From positions 43,773,975 to 43,837,974 of the forward strand of contig NC_031502.1 of NCBI RefSeq assembly GCF_000237925.1: a stretch of 64,000 bases of DNA. Reading direction: 5' to 3'. Below the pieces are notes generated by a model. That model ran no database searches. It was not told the DNA's origin and saw only the letters and a list, made by a program, of their open reading frames with translations. Numbering within the stretch: the first letter of the stretch is position 1; the number at the start of each line of letters is the position of its first letter. This document shows, piece after piece, positions 1 to 13,117 of the stretch. The position numbers and the translations under genes were made by a program. The stretch is from Schistosoma mansoni (lineage: Eukaryota > Platyhelminthes > Trematoda > Strigeidida > Schistosomatidae).

Positions 1-2
1 AC

Positions 3-3000
3 GCTTTAAACGTAATAAATGTACCTCCATTCAGTAGAGTAAACCCTCGTATATGGTTTGCACAGGTGGAAGTGCAGTTTCAGCGTCGTAACATTCGTTC
101 ACAACAATCGAAATACTCCTTTGTGCTTGGAATTCTACCAACTCAGGTAGCATCTGAGGTATCAGACCTCATAGACAACGTCCCTGTATCAAATGCCTAC
201 GACCAGTTGAAGCAGGCTATTATTCAACGTACCTCACTCTCGGATGAAAAGAAGCTACAACAATTGCTACATGAGTGCGAGCTAGGTGACAAGTCACCTT
301 CCCAATTATTACGCCACATGAGGCAGTTGGCTGAACCTTTTAAGGTTGGTGATATATTTCTGAGAGAAATTTGGCTACAACGTTTACCAACAGTAGTCCG
401 GCAAATTCTCTGCGCTTCTAACCAATCTTTAGATTTAGAGGTTCTAGCTAGCATGGCTGACAAAGTTCTAGAAGTAACGCCAGGCACAACACCCTACGTG
501 CAGGCGATATCACAAACTTCGAGTGACACTAAAACTCCGAACATAGCTTCCTTAACAGCTGAATTAAGTGACTTACGTACACAGCACGCACGCACTGTCG
601 CCAGTCTTGAAAACAAGCTAGATACATTACAATCAATTATTTCCAATCTCACATCTCGAAAGTCTCGCTCTAGTTTTCAGGGGACCAAGAACCGAGATAA
701 CTCAAGAACAAAGAAAAATGATAACATCTGTTGGTACCATAGAAAGTATGGTGACAAAGCTAGAAAGTGTGTTACGTCCTGTAAATTTTTCAGGTCATTT
801 TCCTCGCCAAAAGATGTCAACCAGGCAGTAGTACCGACAAATGTTACAGGTCATGCTACTAGTCACCTTTTCCACGTTCTCGACAAAACTTCAGGCTACA
901 AATTCTTAGTAGACACTGGAGCCGAAGTCAGTGTTATCCCAGTTACGCTAGCCAAGAAACCTATTTCTAAATGTGGAAAATATTCATTGAGAGCAGCTAA
1001 TAAAACTGAAATAAAAACATTTGGAGAACAACTCTTGACATTAGATTTGGGAATTAGACGTCGACTAAACTGGGTGTTTATTATTGCTGATGTCCGTCAC
1101 CCTATATTAGGTGCAGACTTTTTAAGCTCCTATAACTTATTAGTCGATGTTAAAAAACGAAAACTTATCGATTCGTGCACAAAACTCCAAGTTCATGGAA
1201 TTCAGTCACACTATCATATACATAGTATTAAAATCAACACTCCAGTAAACGACATATTCGCCAATATTTTATCTAAATTTCCAAAGTTAACGAAACCAGA
1301 TTACAGCGAAAACACCATCCAGCATTCTGTGGTGCATCGAATTATCACCAAAAACCAACCAGTTTCGGCACGTCCTCGTCGTTTACCACCGGACAAGCTT
1401 GCAGTTGCAAAAGCCGAATTTGAGCACATGATGCGACTAGGAATAATACGTCTGTCGAGTAGCTCCTGGGCATCCCCACTCCACATGGTACCTAAGAGGG
1501 ATCAGGATTGGCGACCTTGTGGTGATTATCGATCACTGAATAACTTAACTTTACCAGATCGTTACCCCATTCCCCATTTACACGATTTTTCACTTACGTT
1601 ACACGGTAAACAAATTTTTTCTAAAATCGACCTTGTGCGAGCGTACCATCAAATTCCAGTAGCATCTGAAGATATAGCAAAAACAGCCATCATTACCCCA
1701 TTTGGTTTGTTTGAATTTCTGAGAATGCCATTTGGATTAAAGAACGCCGCACAGACTTTTCAACAATTTATGGATGAAGTCACTAAAGGCCTAGGTTTTG
1801 TTTTCGTGTATATCGACGATGTATTAATAGCCAGTAGTTCGTTTCACGAACATATTGATCACCTACATCAACTTTTCGAAAGATTTCAGAGATTCGGTAT
1901 AGTCATTAACCCATCCAAATGCATTTTCGGAGTCGAAGGCTTAGAATTTTTGGGTCACTCGATTGACAAACATGGTATCAAACCCTTAGACGCAAAAATT
2001 GAAGCTATCAAAAATTTTCCAGAGCCAGACTCACTAAATAAACTTCGACGTTTCTTGGGTATGTTTAATTTTTATCGTCGGTTTATCCCTCACTGCTCAG
2101 ATATTCTACAACCCCTAACGGAGGCATTAAAAGGCAAAGCCAAAAAGTTCACATTATCCTCCGAAGCGAAAGATGCCTTTACTGCTGCTAAAACAGCGAT
2201 TGCTTCTACCACCATGCTGACCTACCTCAGTCCTGATCCAGAAGCAACACTAATTTTGTGTACAGACGCTTCTCAGGCAGCGGTAGGCGCGGTGCTGCAA
2301 CAAAGAGTAAATAATGAAGTCAAGCCACTTGCTTTCTTTTCAAAGAAGCTAGAACCGGCCCAAACCCGATACAGCACGTTTGGTAGAGAATTATTAGCTG
2401 TTTATCTAGCAGTTAAACATTTTAAACACTTACTACAAGGTAGAGATTTCGTAATCTTCACTGATCACAAACCTTTGACTTACGCTTTCAATGCCAAAAG
2501 TGATCGTTATTCTCCTAGAGAAACTCGACAGTTAGATTACATTTCTCAATTTTCTACCAACATACAGTTCATAAAAGGTGAGTCAAATGTTGTGGCAGAT
2601 ACTTTGTCACGTTTCGACGTTGATGCTATTTGCTCCACTAAAGGAATTGATTTGTTGGACATTGCACGCTTACAGGTTGATGATTCTGATCTTGCGGCTT
2701 GTAAACAAAATTCGAGTCTAGTATTGAAAAGTATTCCAATACCACATTCTGATTCTACTATAATTTGTGATACTTCAACTGGAATACACAGGCCATTTGT
2801 GCCAATAGCGTACAGGAAAAAAGTTTTTGATTGTCTTCATTCATTATCTCACCCAGGAGTTCGAGCTACTGTGAGACTGATCGGAGAAAGATTTGTCTGG
2901 CCAAAAATGAACTCAAACATAAAGGAATGGACCAGAAATTGTTTACAATGCCAGCGTAGCAAAGTTCACAGACATACGATTACAACACCGTCAACATTCA

Positions 3001-4037
3001 ATCTACCTGACCATCGTTTTCAGCATGTGCACGTTGATTTAGTTGGTCCTTTACCCCCATCTAACGGATTTACTTACATCTTTACTGCAGTGGACCGTTT
3101 TACCAGATGGCCAATAGCATGTCCAATAAAAGATATCTCAGCAGAAAATATTGCTGCCGTGTTTCTTGACAGATGGATTTCTAATTTCGGTGTACCTTCT
3201 ACCGTTACTTCCGACAGAGGTTCACAATTCCAATCGCACCTCTTCAACGAATTTACGCGCATCTTGGGAATCCATCACATCACTACAACTGCATACCATC
3301 CAGCAGCAAATGGACTAGTGGAACGATTCCACAGACAACTTAAAAGCTCATTGATGGTACAGCCTGATGTAACTAGATGGAGTGAATTCCTACCTCTCAT
3401 ATTATTGAGCATACGCTCGACAATTAAGGAAGATCTACAATGTACACCTGCTCAGCTAGTTTATGGAATTAATTTAACCTTACCTGGTCAACTAGTCACG
3501 CATAAAGGCACTTCTGTATGTACAGACCCCTCCTCCTTTTGCGAAAGACTAATGAGCCACATGAATAGCATTAAGCCTGTTGCACCTCGACCAGTTTTCT
3601 TAAAAGAGCAAATTAGCAAGCACCTAAACACATGTAAATTTGTGTTTGTCCGTGTCGACTCAGTAAGACGTCCTTTACAACACCCTTATGAAGGACCTTA
3701 TGAAGTAGTAGACAGGCAAGCAAAATATTTCACAATCAAGAAGAATGGGAAAAAGGAAACAGTTGCAATTGACAGGTTAAAACCCGCTTTCATAGAGTCT
3801 GAAACACATAACAGTCGAAAGCCTTCTAAAGACAACAACTGCACAACACAGCTTCCTGCGTTTCCAGCTAATTCTTCACCTACTTCTGTGAAATCGCCAA
3901 CTCAAACAATGTGTGATGCTAATGTTACGCCTCCTACAAACTTAGTTCCTAATTCCACTACCTTACCTTTTTTAAAAACTACTCGTACAGGAAGACAGGT
4001 ACATATTCCTAAACGTTATGTTGAACTCATTACTTAA
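3..4037 (+). CDS. Gag-Pol polyprotein of Gypsy element (5' partial)
   Basis: One long frame is open from the window edge, so the true start lies upstream. The first visible residues (about 3-110) match the conserved Gypsy gag segment with the WFAQVE-type motif. Counting from base 66: a C-H-C-C zinc motif lies near residue 222; an aspartic protease with LVDTGAE near 280; reverse transcriptase about 430-620 with YIDD near 582; RNase H about 725-840; the integrase zinc finger near 925-965; the integrase core about 985-1085; and a C-terminal GPYEVV-like segment near 1210. The rest is a low-complexity tail. The protein would copy and integrate the element. Gag and pol share one frame in the visible part. 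The element is treated as a fossil of a virus-like retroelement. Confidence 0.9.
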   Translation, partial: ALNVINVPPFSRVNPRIWFAQVEVQFQRRNIRSQQSKYSFVLGILPTQVASEVSDLIDNVPVSNAYDQLKQAIIQRTSLSDEKKLQQLLHECELGDKSPSQLLRHMRQLAEPFKVGDIFLREIWLQRLPTVVRQILCASNQSLDLEVLASMADKVLEVTPGTTPYVQAISQTSSDTKTPNIASLTAELSDLRTQHARTVASLENKLDTLQSIISNLTSRKSRSSFQGTKNRDNSRTKKNDNICWYHRKYGDKARKCVTSCKFFRSFSSPKDVNQAVVPTNVTGHATSHLFHVLDKTSGYKFLVDTGAEVSVIPVTLAKKPISKCGKYSLRAANKTEIKTFGEQLLTLDLGIRRRLNWVFIIADVRHPILGADFLSSYNLLVDVKKRKLIDSCTKLQVHGIQSHYHIHSIKINTPVNDIFANILSKFPKLTKPDYSENTIQHSVVHRIITKNQPVSARPRRLPPDKLAVAKAEFEHMMRLGIIRLSSSSWASPLHMVPKRDQDWRPCGDYRSLNNLTLPDRYPIPHLHDFSLTLHGKQIFSKIDLVRAYHQIPVASEDIAKTAIITPFGLFEFLRMPFGLKNAAQTFQQFMDEVTKGLGFVFVYIDDVLIASSSFHEHIDHLHQLFERFQRFGIVINPSKCIFGVEGLEFLGHSIDKHGIKPLDAKIEAIKNFPEPDSLNKLRRFLGMFNFYRRFIPHCSDILQPLTEALKGKAKKFTLSSEAKDAFTAAKTAIASTTMLTYLSPDPEATLILCTDASQAAVGAVLQQRVNNEVKPLAFFSKKLEPAQTRYSTFGRELLAVYLAVKHFKHLLQGRDFVIFTDHKPLTYAFNAKSDRYSPRETRQLDYISQFSTNIQFIKGESNVVADTLSRFDVDAICSTKGIDLLDIARLQVDDSDLAACKQNSSLVLKSIPIPHSDSTIICDTSTGIHRPFVPIAYRKKVFDCLHSLSHPGVRATVRLIGERFVWPKMNSNIKEWTRNCLQCQRSKVHRHTITTPSTFNLPDHRFQHVHVDLVGPLPPSNGFTYIFTAVDRFTRWPIACPIKDISAENIAAVFLDRWISNFGVPSTVTSDRGSQFQSHLFNEFTRILGIHHITTTAYHPAANGLVERFHRQLKSSLMVQPDVTRWSEFLPLILLSIRSTIKEDLQCTPAQLVYGINLTLPGQLVTHKGTSVCTDPSSFCERLMSHMNSIKPVAPRPVFLKEQISKHLNTCKFVFVRVDSVRRPLQHPYEGPYEVVDRQAKYFTIKKNGKKETVAIDRLKPAFIESETHNSRKPSKDNNCTTQLPAFPANSSPTSVKSPTQTMCDANVTPPTNLVPNSTTLPFLKTTRTGRQVHIPKRYVELIT

Positions 4038-4495
4038 TCTTCATTTGGTCATATTCTGTAATGTGAGTAAATACCTATATGCTAAGAGTTACTCATGATG
4101 CTCATTATTAACTGTAACGATACCCAACTTAGTTGTATTTGTTCATTTTATAATTGATCGTTTACATTGATATATACAGATATTAAAAATTTTTCCGGTA
4201 ATATATCAATTTAATTAACGTTATTATTAATAACACTATTATTTTTATTATACGTTCAATTATCTTTGTTAAATTTCTTTTTACATACATTAAAGATAAT
4301 AAACACAAAATTTTTTTTTTCTAACCACACAAAAACATTTTGTTTCATAAGTATATATACTTATTAAATTTTTTTTTGATAACCTCTATTTATTCTTTCC
4401 TTTGTTGTGTAATAATTTTTTTCCCCTCCAAAGCACTTAGAATTTACGTCGGGCATACCTCCACCGACGCATGCCCTAGGGAGGGAGTTATATAG
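4038..4495 (+). other. Non-coding 3' region of the Gypsy element with candidate polypurine tract
   Basis: AT-rich non-coding stretch between the pol stop and the candidate 3' LTR. A purine run, AGGGAGGGAG, near 4479-4488 is a plausible polypurine tract. It lies about 8 bases before the TGACA taken as the LTR start, so the LTR could instead begin a few bases earlier. Confidence 0.5.
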
Positions 4496-5150
4496 TGACA
4501 TTTATGTCTAGTGATTTTTTGTAACAACAAATTAAAGGTCACATATTTTTCCTAGTTGTCACACTTTTTATGTAATCGCACTCATATTTGATATCTATTG
4601 TTTTTCTGTATCAATCGTAAAGAAACGAATACTTTTGTTTGGTTATATATAACACGACTTCACTACCGCGCTTCTTAAAATATAAACGTGGTATCCGCCG
4701 TCTATTCTTCTGCTTTAACGGACACGGCCTTTGATTGAAGATTATAATAGTATTATAACATCTTTTTAGACCACTCCACACTACGTTGGTGTTTTGGCCC
4801 GGATCATTACTGAATAATACTACTGGATCTAATCTTCTCCATTTTGCTGTTGGTGCCATCACGTGCAGAGGAATCTTTGTTAACCGAGTGAACTTATTTG
4901 TGGTTGTTATCTCAGAAAGCAGCTTACAAGTAACATTCATTTCATAACACTGTTACCATTTTGTTGTTCAATATACCTTTTTATAATTTAACTGTAATTT
5001 GTTACCTTTTGCGTTAATCATAGACACACGCTTAGGTTCTTAGTGTTAATTCTTTTTGTATATTGTTGGTAACGTTGCGAATTGTTATATTTCAACTAAG
5101 CTCTTTTGCTGAGGTCCACCACAATCTAGAGTACCCCCCTTGCAGTGTCA
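4496..5150 (+). repeat. Candidate 3' LTR of the Gypsy element
   Basis: The segment starts TGACA and ends TGTCA, a perfect 5-base inverted terminal repeat of the TG...CA kind typical of LTRs. It follows the candidate polypurine tract. The length would be 655 bp. The matching 5' LTR is outside the window, so both ends are inferred and may be off by about ten bases. TTGAA after the end would be the target duplication if the flank matches. Confidence 0.5.
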
Positions 5151-5614
5151 TTGAAATATAATGAGTCTTTAAACTCTTTACATTAGTTTCCGTACGGTGC
5201 GATCACTGCTTGTCATGTTAGGGAAGTTTTAAGTGTACAAACTCTTGCTGCAAATGCATGCACGATTATCGTGTGCTACGAATTATATTCTGAGTTGTTC
5301 GGTGTAACTTATTTCTCATATATTCATCAACGGATGACAACCGAACGAAGAACGGCAATTCACTGTCTAAACTCGTGCCTACGTAGTGACAATCTCATAA
5401 GCCAATATACAACGGTCAGAACTGGTCTCGTGACTACATCCAAAAGTAGAATATATTTATTATTTGGAATTGTGTTCACTTTTAGTTGCACAGATGCATC
5501 ACTCTGAATATTTTCGTCTCCACTAACTGAAGATTCAAAGTCTAAATTTTTATCCAAGGTAAAAAAGAATCTCTATCGACTTTGACCTATCTAAATTAGC
5601 GATAACTGTTAATT

Positions 5615-5750
5615 GAGTCAGTGTATACAATGATATGACTTCTAAATAAGATCTTATTGATTAGGTAGTCACGTCATAGCAAATCTACGATTTTAGGATT
5701 AGATCCATTATTGGAGCAGTGCTAATAACAAAGTAGACCATAATTCTACG
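5615..5750 (+). repeat. Diverged dispersed repeat, copy 1 of a direct pair
   Basis: Aligns by eye with 6102-6236 at roughly 70 percent. Shared blocks include GAGTCA, ATGACTTC-like, TAAGATCTT, TAGGTGGTCAC-like and the closing block GACCATAATTCTAC. Family unknown. Confidence 0.6.
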
Positions 5751-6101
5751 GACACTTGTCAACTGGACAAATGCATTTATCTGCAAATATTTGTTGGCTG
5801 TATTATAGATCTCAAATCCCAGTGAGTTTGTGGTGACATTGGGCTCCAACCACACATCCCTCAAAGCTGAACATGAGAAAACTAAGAAAATTGTTATTTA
5901 ACATTTAACGAGGAGAAAATCCCGAGGATGGAGAAGGCGGGAAGAAAGAATTCGAATAGTTAAAATCATCGAATGGCATGGATCAGCCTTGCAGGCGTGT
6001 TCATACTTATCTAATATCACTTTTATCCATATTGAATCTATTGTCCTATCTTCCGTCTAAATGTGTTCTCTACCATATATTGGTGATTGTTATGATTATA
6101 T

Positions 6102-6236
6102 GAGTCACTGTTGGTAATGATGTGACTTCCACGTAAGATCTTGTGGAATAGGTGGTCACATCACGAGGAATCTAAAATTTTTGGGCCAGGTCTATTATAA
6201 GAGCAGTATTAATAACGAGGAAGACCATAATTCTAC
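6102..6236 (+). repeat. Diverged dispersed repeat, copy 2 of a direct pair
   Basis: Second copy of the repeat at 5615-5750, in the same orientation about 480 bp downstream. Part of a similar block may occur inverted near 7730-7760 (ATTATGGTCTACTT), but that match is weak. Confidence 0.6.
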
Positions 6237-7172
6237 ATGTTATTGAGCTGTGGTTGTAAAATTAGGCGTCTTATGAAGACTTGCCTAGAGTTTATACCGT
6301 TTACAGTTATTATAACGGGTATAAAACGTGAGTATTTCAAGAAAAAACTTTACAGGAAGAGTGAAGATATCATATCATTCTTATTCAAATGCATTGATGA
6401 ACGAATATAAGCTAGTGGTTGGTCGTATTTGACAGGATACCCTGGACCTTAGTTTCGTCGTGATACTTGTCATCCCAAGGAGGTTGATGCTGCTTGGTGG
6501 ATTTGTAAAACTATGGTATACTTCGGCATTAATACATATATCGCTTCTGTAATAATGGAGCTAGTCCAGAAGTTGTAGATGTCATGAACTGACCACCTAA
6601 TCTGTAAAATTTCACATGTAAGTCACATCATCCTCTAAACGTACTCATCTTATCGTAACAATCAGCAATATGACGCCTCACACTTATTAAGAACACATTT
6701 AGGCTGCGAGAGTGATATATTGCGATTATTAGAAGTAGTTGAATTATTATGCGAACTAGGAATTACCGAAATAGTGCAATTCACAGCAAATATAACTAGG
6801 TGAGCACAAACGACCTTATTGTATTTGGAATTCGAAATCAGGCAGTCATCACTCACGAGGGAATCACTAGTTCATACAAACACCTCACATATTCAACACA
6901 AAGCATAAAACGTTTTGTGGAGTGACCGCGCCTGCATGGCCAAGCCATGCCGTTTCCATCGACTGCCCCGAGTCCACCATAACCGATCTACTTTAAATGT
7001 TGCATTTTGAGTTTCAATCTACTCAGTAATTAAGTGTTCGGCTTCGAGAACCATGTGGATAGGAGTTGATAACACTGCAAATTCAAACCTGTGTCACCTA
7101 TCATCACTATCAGACATGTTGCACTTGTAGTAAACGACTGACTTCACAAGTTGTACTGGCATCTGATCACTC

Positions 7173-7250
7173 CTTGAGTAGTGATGAATGTCGCCTTAGT
7201 GTTGGTCAAATTCTATTGTTCGCAAGTCATCCAGACTAGTGACCGTATCT
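7173..7250 (+). repeat. Fragment of a dispersed repeat also present near 34.25 kb
   Basis: The order of blocks CTTAGTG, TTGGTCAAATTCTATTG, CAAGT, ACTAGT, GTGAC matches the block order at about 34245-34312. This points to a second diverged copy of one unnamed family. Confidence 0.4.
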
Positions 7251-10200
7251 TAAATTGATCGACAAAACTTCAGCAATACTAAGACGTTTACATATGCAAC
7301 ACTTTTAATGCATTTTGTTTATTCATTTGCAAAACTTTCATGGAAATTCGGTGTAACTTAACCAAGTTAATCTTCCTCCTTCTCTTTGGAACGTTTTGTA
7401 AGCGAAATGTCATTTTTAAAGTCAAGAAGAGAAAAAGCGTCTGAAGAATACTATTAATAAACATTCTAGACCTTTAAAAATTATTTTTATGACGAGAGGA
7501 TATGATTTTAGTACTTAGGTTGCGAATCGAGATTTGTGGTTTCAACGTCGTGTTTTGGAGCAAGTTGTCTGCATAGCGACCTTGATAACGATCAGTTCTT
7601 CATCAATAGTAGCCTGTCCATGGTAAAAGATCAACAGAAACCTTTTTCATCTGATGATAAAGTAATTTTTAAGTTTAGGACTGGGGGTTCATTGAAGTAA
7701 ACGTGTTTCGACAATAAATGGTAGGACTGTGAAATTATGGTCTACTTGTGCACTATGTGCATTTATATTTGGCACTAGAATGATGAACCTAATCCCATAG
7801 CGATTGATTTTCATTGATATCGCTCTTAGCTATTCAGGTCAATAGTCAGACAAGAGAAAACGACAACAATAATAGGATATACTTGAATAATTTTTGTCAG
7901 AAATACAGAGAGGAGTCTTCAGCTGGTTAGGTCTGTTAAAACCATTATTACCATATGTATGGTCCTAACAGATGATTTAAAACACAGGTCCCGGCTGGCT
8001 GAAATTGATCTGGAATTTATTATGTAGTCAATTGACAACTCCAAACTTGACATCATCGTTTGCTCATCGTGAATCTGAAGATGAAGGTGGTTTGCATGCT
8101 GCGGATAATAATAACATGTCTTTCTATGTGCATATGGTTTCTTATGTCTTAAGGGTTGCTACTCCCATGCTAATGTCGAACTAGTTAATATTTCCAAATA
8201 TCTTGTCTAACAGATACAGAACTTAAATGCTGAGTCCAGGACTATTGCCTGACCCTACGGAGTACACTAAAATGCAAAAACGGAGCATATTTACCGATTA
8301 CACTGTCGATTTGGCGGTAAACTCTTAGCAAAGGTCCAAGACTGGGCAACGTCACTCTTTGTCCATTTAATTATTTTCAAGTATATTGAACTAAGCATCA
8401 GAGTCTTTGAAGAGTTACAACGGACAACATGGAGTCTGGAGATTATTTTTTGAACCAAAAATCTTCTGAATGACTGATGAACATTTGAGCAGGGTTTAAC
8501 ATTGTACCACTGGCAGTATGAATGCACGCCTTCATTGTCGTACCTTAACCAGTACTGGGTCATAAGAATTAGTAGTTTATGATTACTCACTCCAATAGTG
8601 TTATAGCTATTCTGCATGGATGCGCATCTAATGAAAATGAGACCGAAATCTCCCCATCCTTTCAAAACAGCATATTATTATCTATTTAGATTGCCACTGA
8701 TTCCTTTAAATAGAGAATAAAGGTTTCCAGTGAATGAAACTGAACTATCACCACAAATCGTCCTTAAATTTGAAAATACACTGATAGTTGCATGCTAGGC
8801 GAGGATGTGTATAGGTTAACTAAGGTTAGCTCAGGAACAATTATTGGAATTGCTTGTGTCAGCCAAGAAAAGGTGCTTACTATGAGTCTCCCGTATTTAT
8901 GATAAATATTCTACCCCATCACTAGCTTGGATATATTCTTCGAAGGTGCTTACAAACGATACCGCTGACTACAACTAGAGCGGTGTATGCTACGATTATC
9001 GACAGAAATAAGTTGTATGTAACACCAATAGGAAGTGGAGAACCTGGCAGAAGAAGGCTAAGCAGATCGAGTTGGAGAGAATGGAAATAGAAAGGAATTT
9101 TGAACTGGATGAATCATGCAGAATGTGAAGGACAAATGACGGAAATTCGCAAATGAAGTACTCAATGTATGGTTTTCACAATTCACCAAGGAACTCTGTA
9201 ATTTTGTGTTAAATCATAAATTGGTCGTCCTCACCTGTGTTTTTGTTCACAGCACGAGGAGTAAGCTAGCCACTCTGACCAACCATGGAAATACTAGGAT
9301 GAACGTCTTTAAAATTCCTTTCACGTGTTATTTCCTGAATTTTTCTCCCTGCTTTGTATGTTTACCATCATCCAGGACTCATGGACTATTTTTTCATATT
9401 TCTCATCCTTATTTGATCAGACTCTTATAGTTATCATTTACCATGTTATTAAATCGTCAATCCGAATACAGACTAGGATGGTGTTGTTTTTGTGCTAAAC
9501 TAATTACACTGCAACCAACACTAACAGCCTTGCATCAACTCTGAATCCTGATTGATTCTACTCACTTAGCCCTGCCTGTTGGGTCAAGAACGCAATCTCA
9601 GCATCGATTGTATGAATAGTATGTTTCAGATGTACTTGGTTTATATTACGAGCAGACGAGACCTCATCACACCATAAAACAGAAGATAATTTTTATACAG
9701 GTCCAATAGAAAAGATGGCTGTGAAAGTGAGACACCGTAAATAATTATTTGGGGGTAAATTAAGAAAAGTTAATCGTATAATAAAAACTAATAAACCAAA
9801 TTAAAGCTTATGATGAAAGGATTATAATGTGGTTACTTAATGTTTATCCAAAAGGAATATGTGTAATATTAGTCCATAAGCAGTCCCTAGTAGTTACCAT
9901 TCACTTATTTTTCGCTCTAATGTAACAATTGTTATTGTCTAAAGACATGAAAGTCTGTAGTATCAGCTTATATGTTAAGCCCATATACTTCATTCTAGCT
10001 ACTGGCCAAGCCAATTCTCCTATACATTATGACTCATATTTTGATCTTGTTAATTATTCGCTTATTAACCTTGACTACTTTTTATATGAGTGCATGTGTA
10101 TGCACACTTCCTGTCTTATTCATCATATGTCTGTCACTCATTTTTGCCTGATTATAAATATTGAGTAATGCTTGCTCATAGCAAGTTGGCTTCCCAGCCA

Positions 10201-12322
10201 TCTCCACTATGCATCATTTTTGCTTCGCTCACTTACACTTACTCATGTGCTCAAAGCTTTCTGGTCCGCATCATTCATCAATAAAAATGTAGTTGCCACT
10301 TCCTTTTGCCTTCTGATTTTATGCACCGTTAAGATTGGTATAATAACGGTTATCAAAGTGAACTATTATTGAAGCACGGCAGTACAAGTTCATTTGTGAG
10401 AATAAACATGCATCACCACTGGCTTCTGAGCCTAGAATGTCCAACATTAACTTCCAACCTCGACTTCTAGCTCTGCTTGAACACCTTATTCTTGAAATTA
10501 AAAACACGAAGTTCAGCGAAAGGATCTCCTTTCAACGAACTTACTATCAAGTTGGAATACTATTATTATTATAATTCTATTATTATTGTCATTATTACTG
10601 CTGCATTAGCCATTTACTTATGTCTTATATTCTCATTATTTTATTCATGAATACTCATCATACCGCCTTTTTTATTTTTACACCTCTACGACCTTTAATG
10701 ACCTTTAATTATTGTAACAAAAACATTTTATTCATCCTAATCGTCTTATTATGTTCACTAAACCCAATGTTATTACTCGCAATACGTAATCTAGTATTAT
10801 AATCTTTCTATTTTGTTATCTTGGTTATTTGTGTTCGAATTTCCTCATGGAATGAGTACTTCAACAGAACATTTTCATATATATACGATTGTACAGCTTC
10901 ATAATAAATTCGTTGAAAAGAGATCCCTTCACTGAGCTTCGTGTTTTTAAAATAATTCTTAGCCCAAACCATTTTCGTTCCTTAGTTCATTCAAGCAAGG
11001 CTCATACAGATAAACAGGACGGCAAAGCCCATGCGTTTCAAATTAAAAGCATAAACTGCTTATGCATGAACGTCGCAAGTTTGCAGAACAAAATGAATGA
11101 GCTACGTGAACGCAGTAATACTAATAATGCTCATCTGATAGGAACGTCTGAAACTTGGATATCTCCTCAGTTTACAGGCCAGGAGTTAGCAATAACCAGG
11201 GTGTCTTTGTTTCGCAATCACAGAAAGACAAGAATGGCGTTGGAGTGACCATATTCTTGAGATCTCGCCTGGGGTATATCAAGTGCACAACCAAGAGTTT
11301 ACCAGTCTTGATGAATCTGTATAGTACTCAGTGAGATTTTCTACTACCTCGAGGTGTCTAGTTGAAGTCATCTACAGGAAGCAGACTGCTGACATCGAGT
11401 ACTACAATAGTATGCTGGAAGGATTATTCCGTTATGCTCGTCAAGGATTCACTCATATTCTGAATCTAGGGGACTTCAATCTTCCCAAAGTCAATTTCTC
11501 AGAGCATACGTATATGGAAGGTGAAAAGTATACTGAAGTTCAGTTCTTCAACCTCACTGAGGATCTGGTATTATTCGGAAATGTGAAGTCAGCAAGTTGT
11601 TGGAGGAACAGTCAGACTCCATCACGCTTAGACTGGGTATTTACAGATGAAGAATTCCTAATTGACAACCTCTAACTTCTTGACCCCCTATGGAAAAGCG
11701 ATCACGCTGTATAGCCTTTAGTTTTGTCAGTAAAATTGAGCTAAGACATCTTACCAACAACAGGAGATGGAATTTAAACGGTTAGATGTGTCAGCTTTAC
11801 AGATCAATTAACAGCGGGTAGATTGGGAAGTTCACCATCAACTTGCTGTGGATGCTCATTGGGATTTCTTACTGCAAACGCTGTTATGTGCTACAGTCAG
11901 TTCCTCAAACGGTCCCTAAAATCTACAAGCAACCTACAGTCATCGAAAACCGCACCCTTCGTCTGCTAAGCCGCAAAAGATACTGCGGGGTGGAATACAA
12001 ACGAACTGGTGACAGCGGCGCATACAGGTAATATAAAGAAATAAGAAACGCATGCGAAAAGACAATAAGAAAAGACAGGCTTCAGTACCAGATAAAGTTT
12101 ATCAATAAATTTGTTTCGAATCCGAAAAGCTTATTCCGTTATGCAGCCACTATTCGACAAGCCAAAACTGGAGTTTCATAACTGCTAGGTCCTATCGACC
12201 CGACCAAAAACTACGGTGACGCCGCTAACCTTCTGGTTGAACAGTACTCTCGGATATTTCAACCGACCAATACCAACTGTATTGAAGAAAACTCGATCTG
12301 CAACTTCACAGGACGTTTAGAA

Positions 12323-12649
12323 GTGAACCCGAACGCTGACCCGGTGTACCGGAAAACTCAGTACTTAGGAAAAGACACTTCTCCTGCTCCGGAGTCCCTG
12401 ATGTGCGATGGTATACACGACTACTTATTATCCTTAAACTTATCACCCCAACAGCACAGTTTCAAAAAAGGTCACCCTTGTATAACGAACCTGCTTACCG
12501 TGGTGGACAGATGGACAACCATCTATGATTGCAAGGGAAGGGTTGACATCATTTGCCTTGACTTCTCAAAAGCTATTGATAGGGTCAACCATATATGTCT
12601 TGTCAATAAGCCCAAACAATTAGGCACCAAATCACCTTTAATTGATTGA
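12323..12649 (+). pseudogene. CR1-like reverse transcriptase fragment, palm domain A
   Basis: This 108-codon fragment carries QHSFKKGHPC (canonical QHGF..G.SC) and IICLDFSKAIDRVNH, the first catalytic aspartate block of CR1-type reverse transcriptases. It is closed by a stop near 12649 and continues in another frame. It belongs to the decayed LINE around it. Confidence 0.8.
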
Positions 12650-12808
12650 CTCACTTCATATCTAAAAAGTCGACTTTTTAAGTTCAGGGTTAACTTCACT
12701 TTCCTTGAGTCTATGGAATGTCCTGGTGGGGTTCCTTAGGGTTCAGTACTAGGACCTCATCCTTTCTTCATTTATATAACCGATCTTTCACATCAGGTAT
12801 CGCCAGAT

Positions 12809-13117
12809 TTGTTAGTTTTCCCTGATGTTGTGAAACTCTGGATAAAAGTACCTAATCAAGAGGGTAAATTGGCACTTCAGGAGGATCTCACTCGACTTCA
12901 AAGTTGGGTAGGTGACAACGGACTCACCTTTAACATTTCAAAGTGTAAAGTAGTCCATCGGAGATATGATGCAGACTACAGCTACAATTTATGCAACTCC
13001 TATCTAGAAGTATCCCAAGTTGAAAAAGATTTAGGAGTACTGATACCCTACGATCTGAAGTCTTACGCCAACTGTGACAAAAATAACTTTCGACCACACA
13101 TTGGAGCTCATATTTGA
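12809..13117 (+). pseudogene. CR1-like reverse transcriptase fragment, palm domain C and thumb
   Basis: Reads VFPDVVKLWIKV where active CR1 proteins have (F/Y)ADDVKLW. One catalytic aspartate is therefore absent and the alanine is replaced. LQSWVGDNGLTFNISKCKV is typical of the region after the catalytic box, and DLGVLI follows. The fragment cannot encode an active polymerase. Confidence 0.8.

Larger units (their letters stand above)
1..5150 (+). mobile_element. Gypsy LTR retrotransposon, CsRn1/Boudicca-like (5' part outside window)
   Basis: Old virus-like element of the Ty3/Gypsy group. The visible part runs gag, protease, reverse transcriptase, RNase H, integrase, a non-coding 3' region and a candidate 3' LTR. 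The order of pol domains (integrase after RNase H) defines Gypsy. The gag zinc motif is of the C-H-C-C kind seen in CsRn1-clade elements such as Clonorchis CsRn1 and schistosome Boudicca. The 5' LTR and gag start lie left of the window. The visible part looks whole, with no break seen, which suggests a fairly young insertion. Age cannot be measured because only one LTR is visible. The clade assignment is inference from motifs. Confidence 0.9.
5151..10959. other. Repeat-rich non-coding stretch, no gene recognised
   Basis: About 5.8 kb between the Gypsy element and the CR1-like LINE. Open frames are short and match nothing I recognise. The GC level (patches near 6900-7000) and scattered similarities to other parts of the window suggest old, diverged transposon debris. 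The two clearest repeats are listed separately. No exon with good splice sites was seen. Confidence 0.5.

Noticed and set aside
4611-4940. 109-codon minus-strand open frame
   Set aside because: It lies inside the candidate LTR, on the opposite strand, with no domain or homolog I recognise. It is best explained as chance.
8291-8665. 124-codon minus-strand open frame
   Set aside because: No recognisable motif, and the surrounding DNA looks like diverged repeat. I could not support it as a gene.
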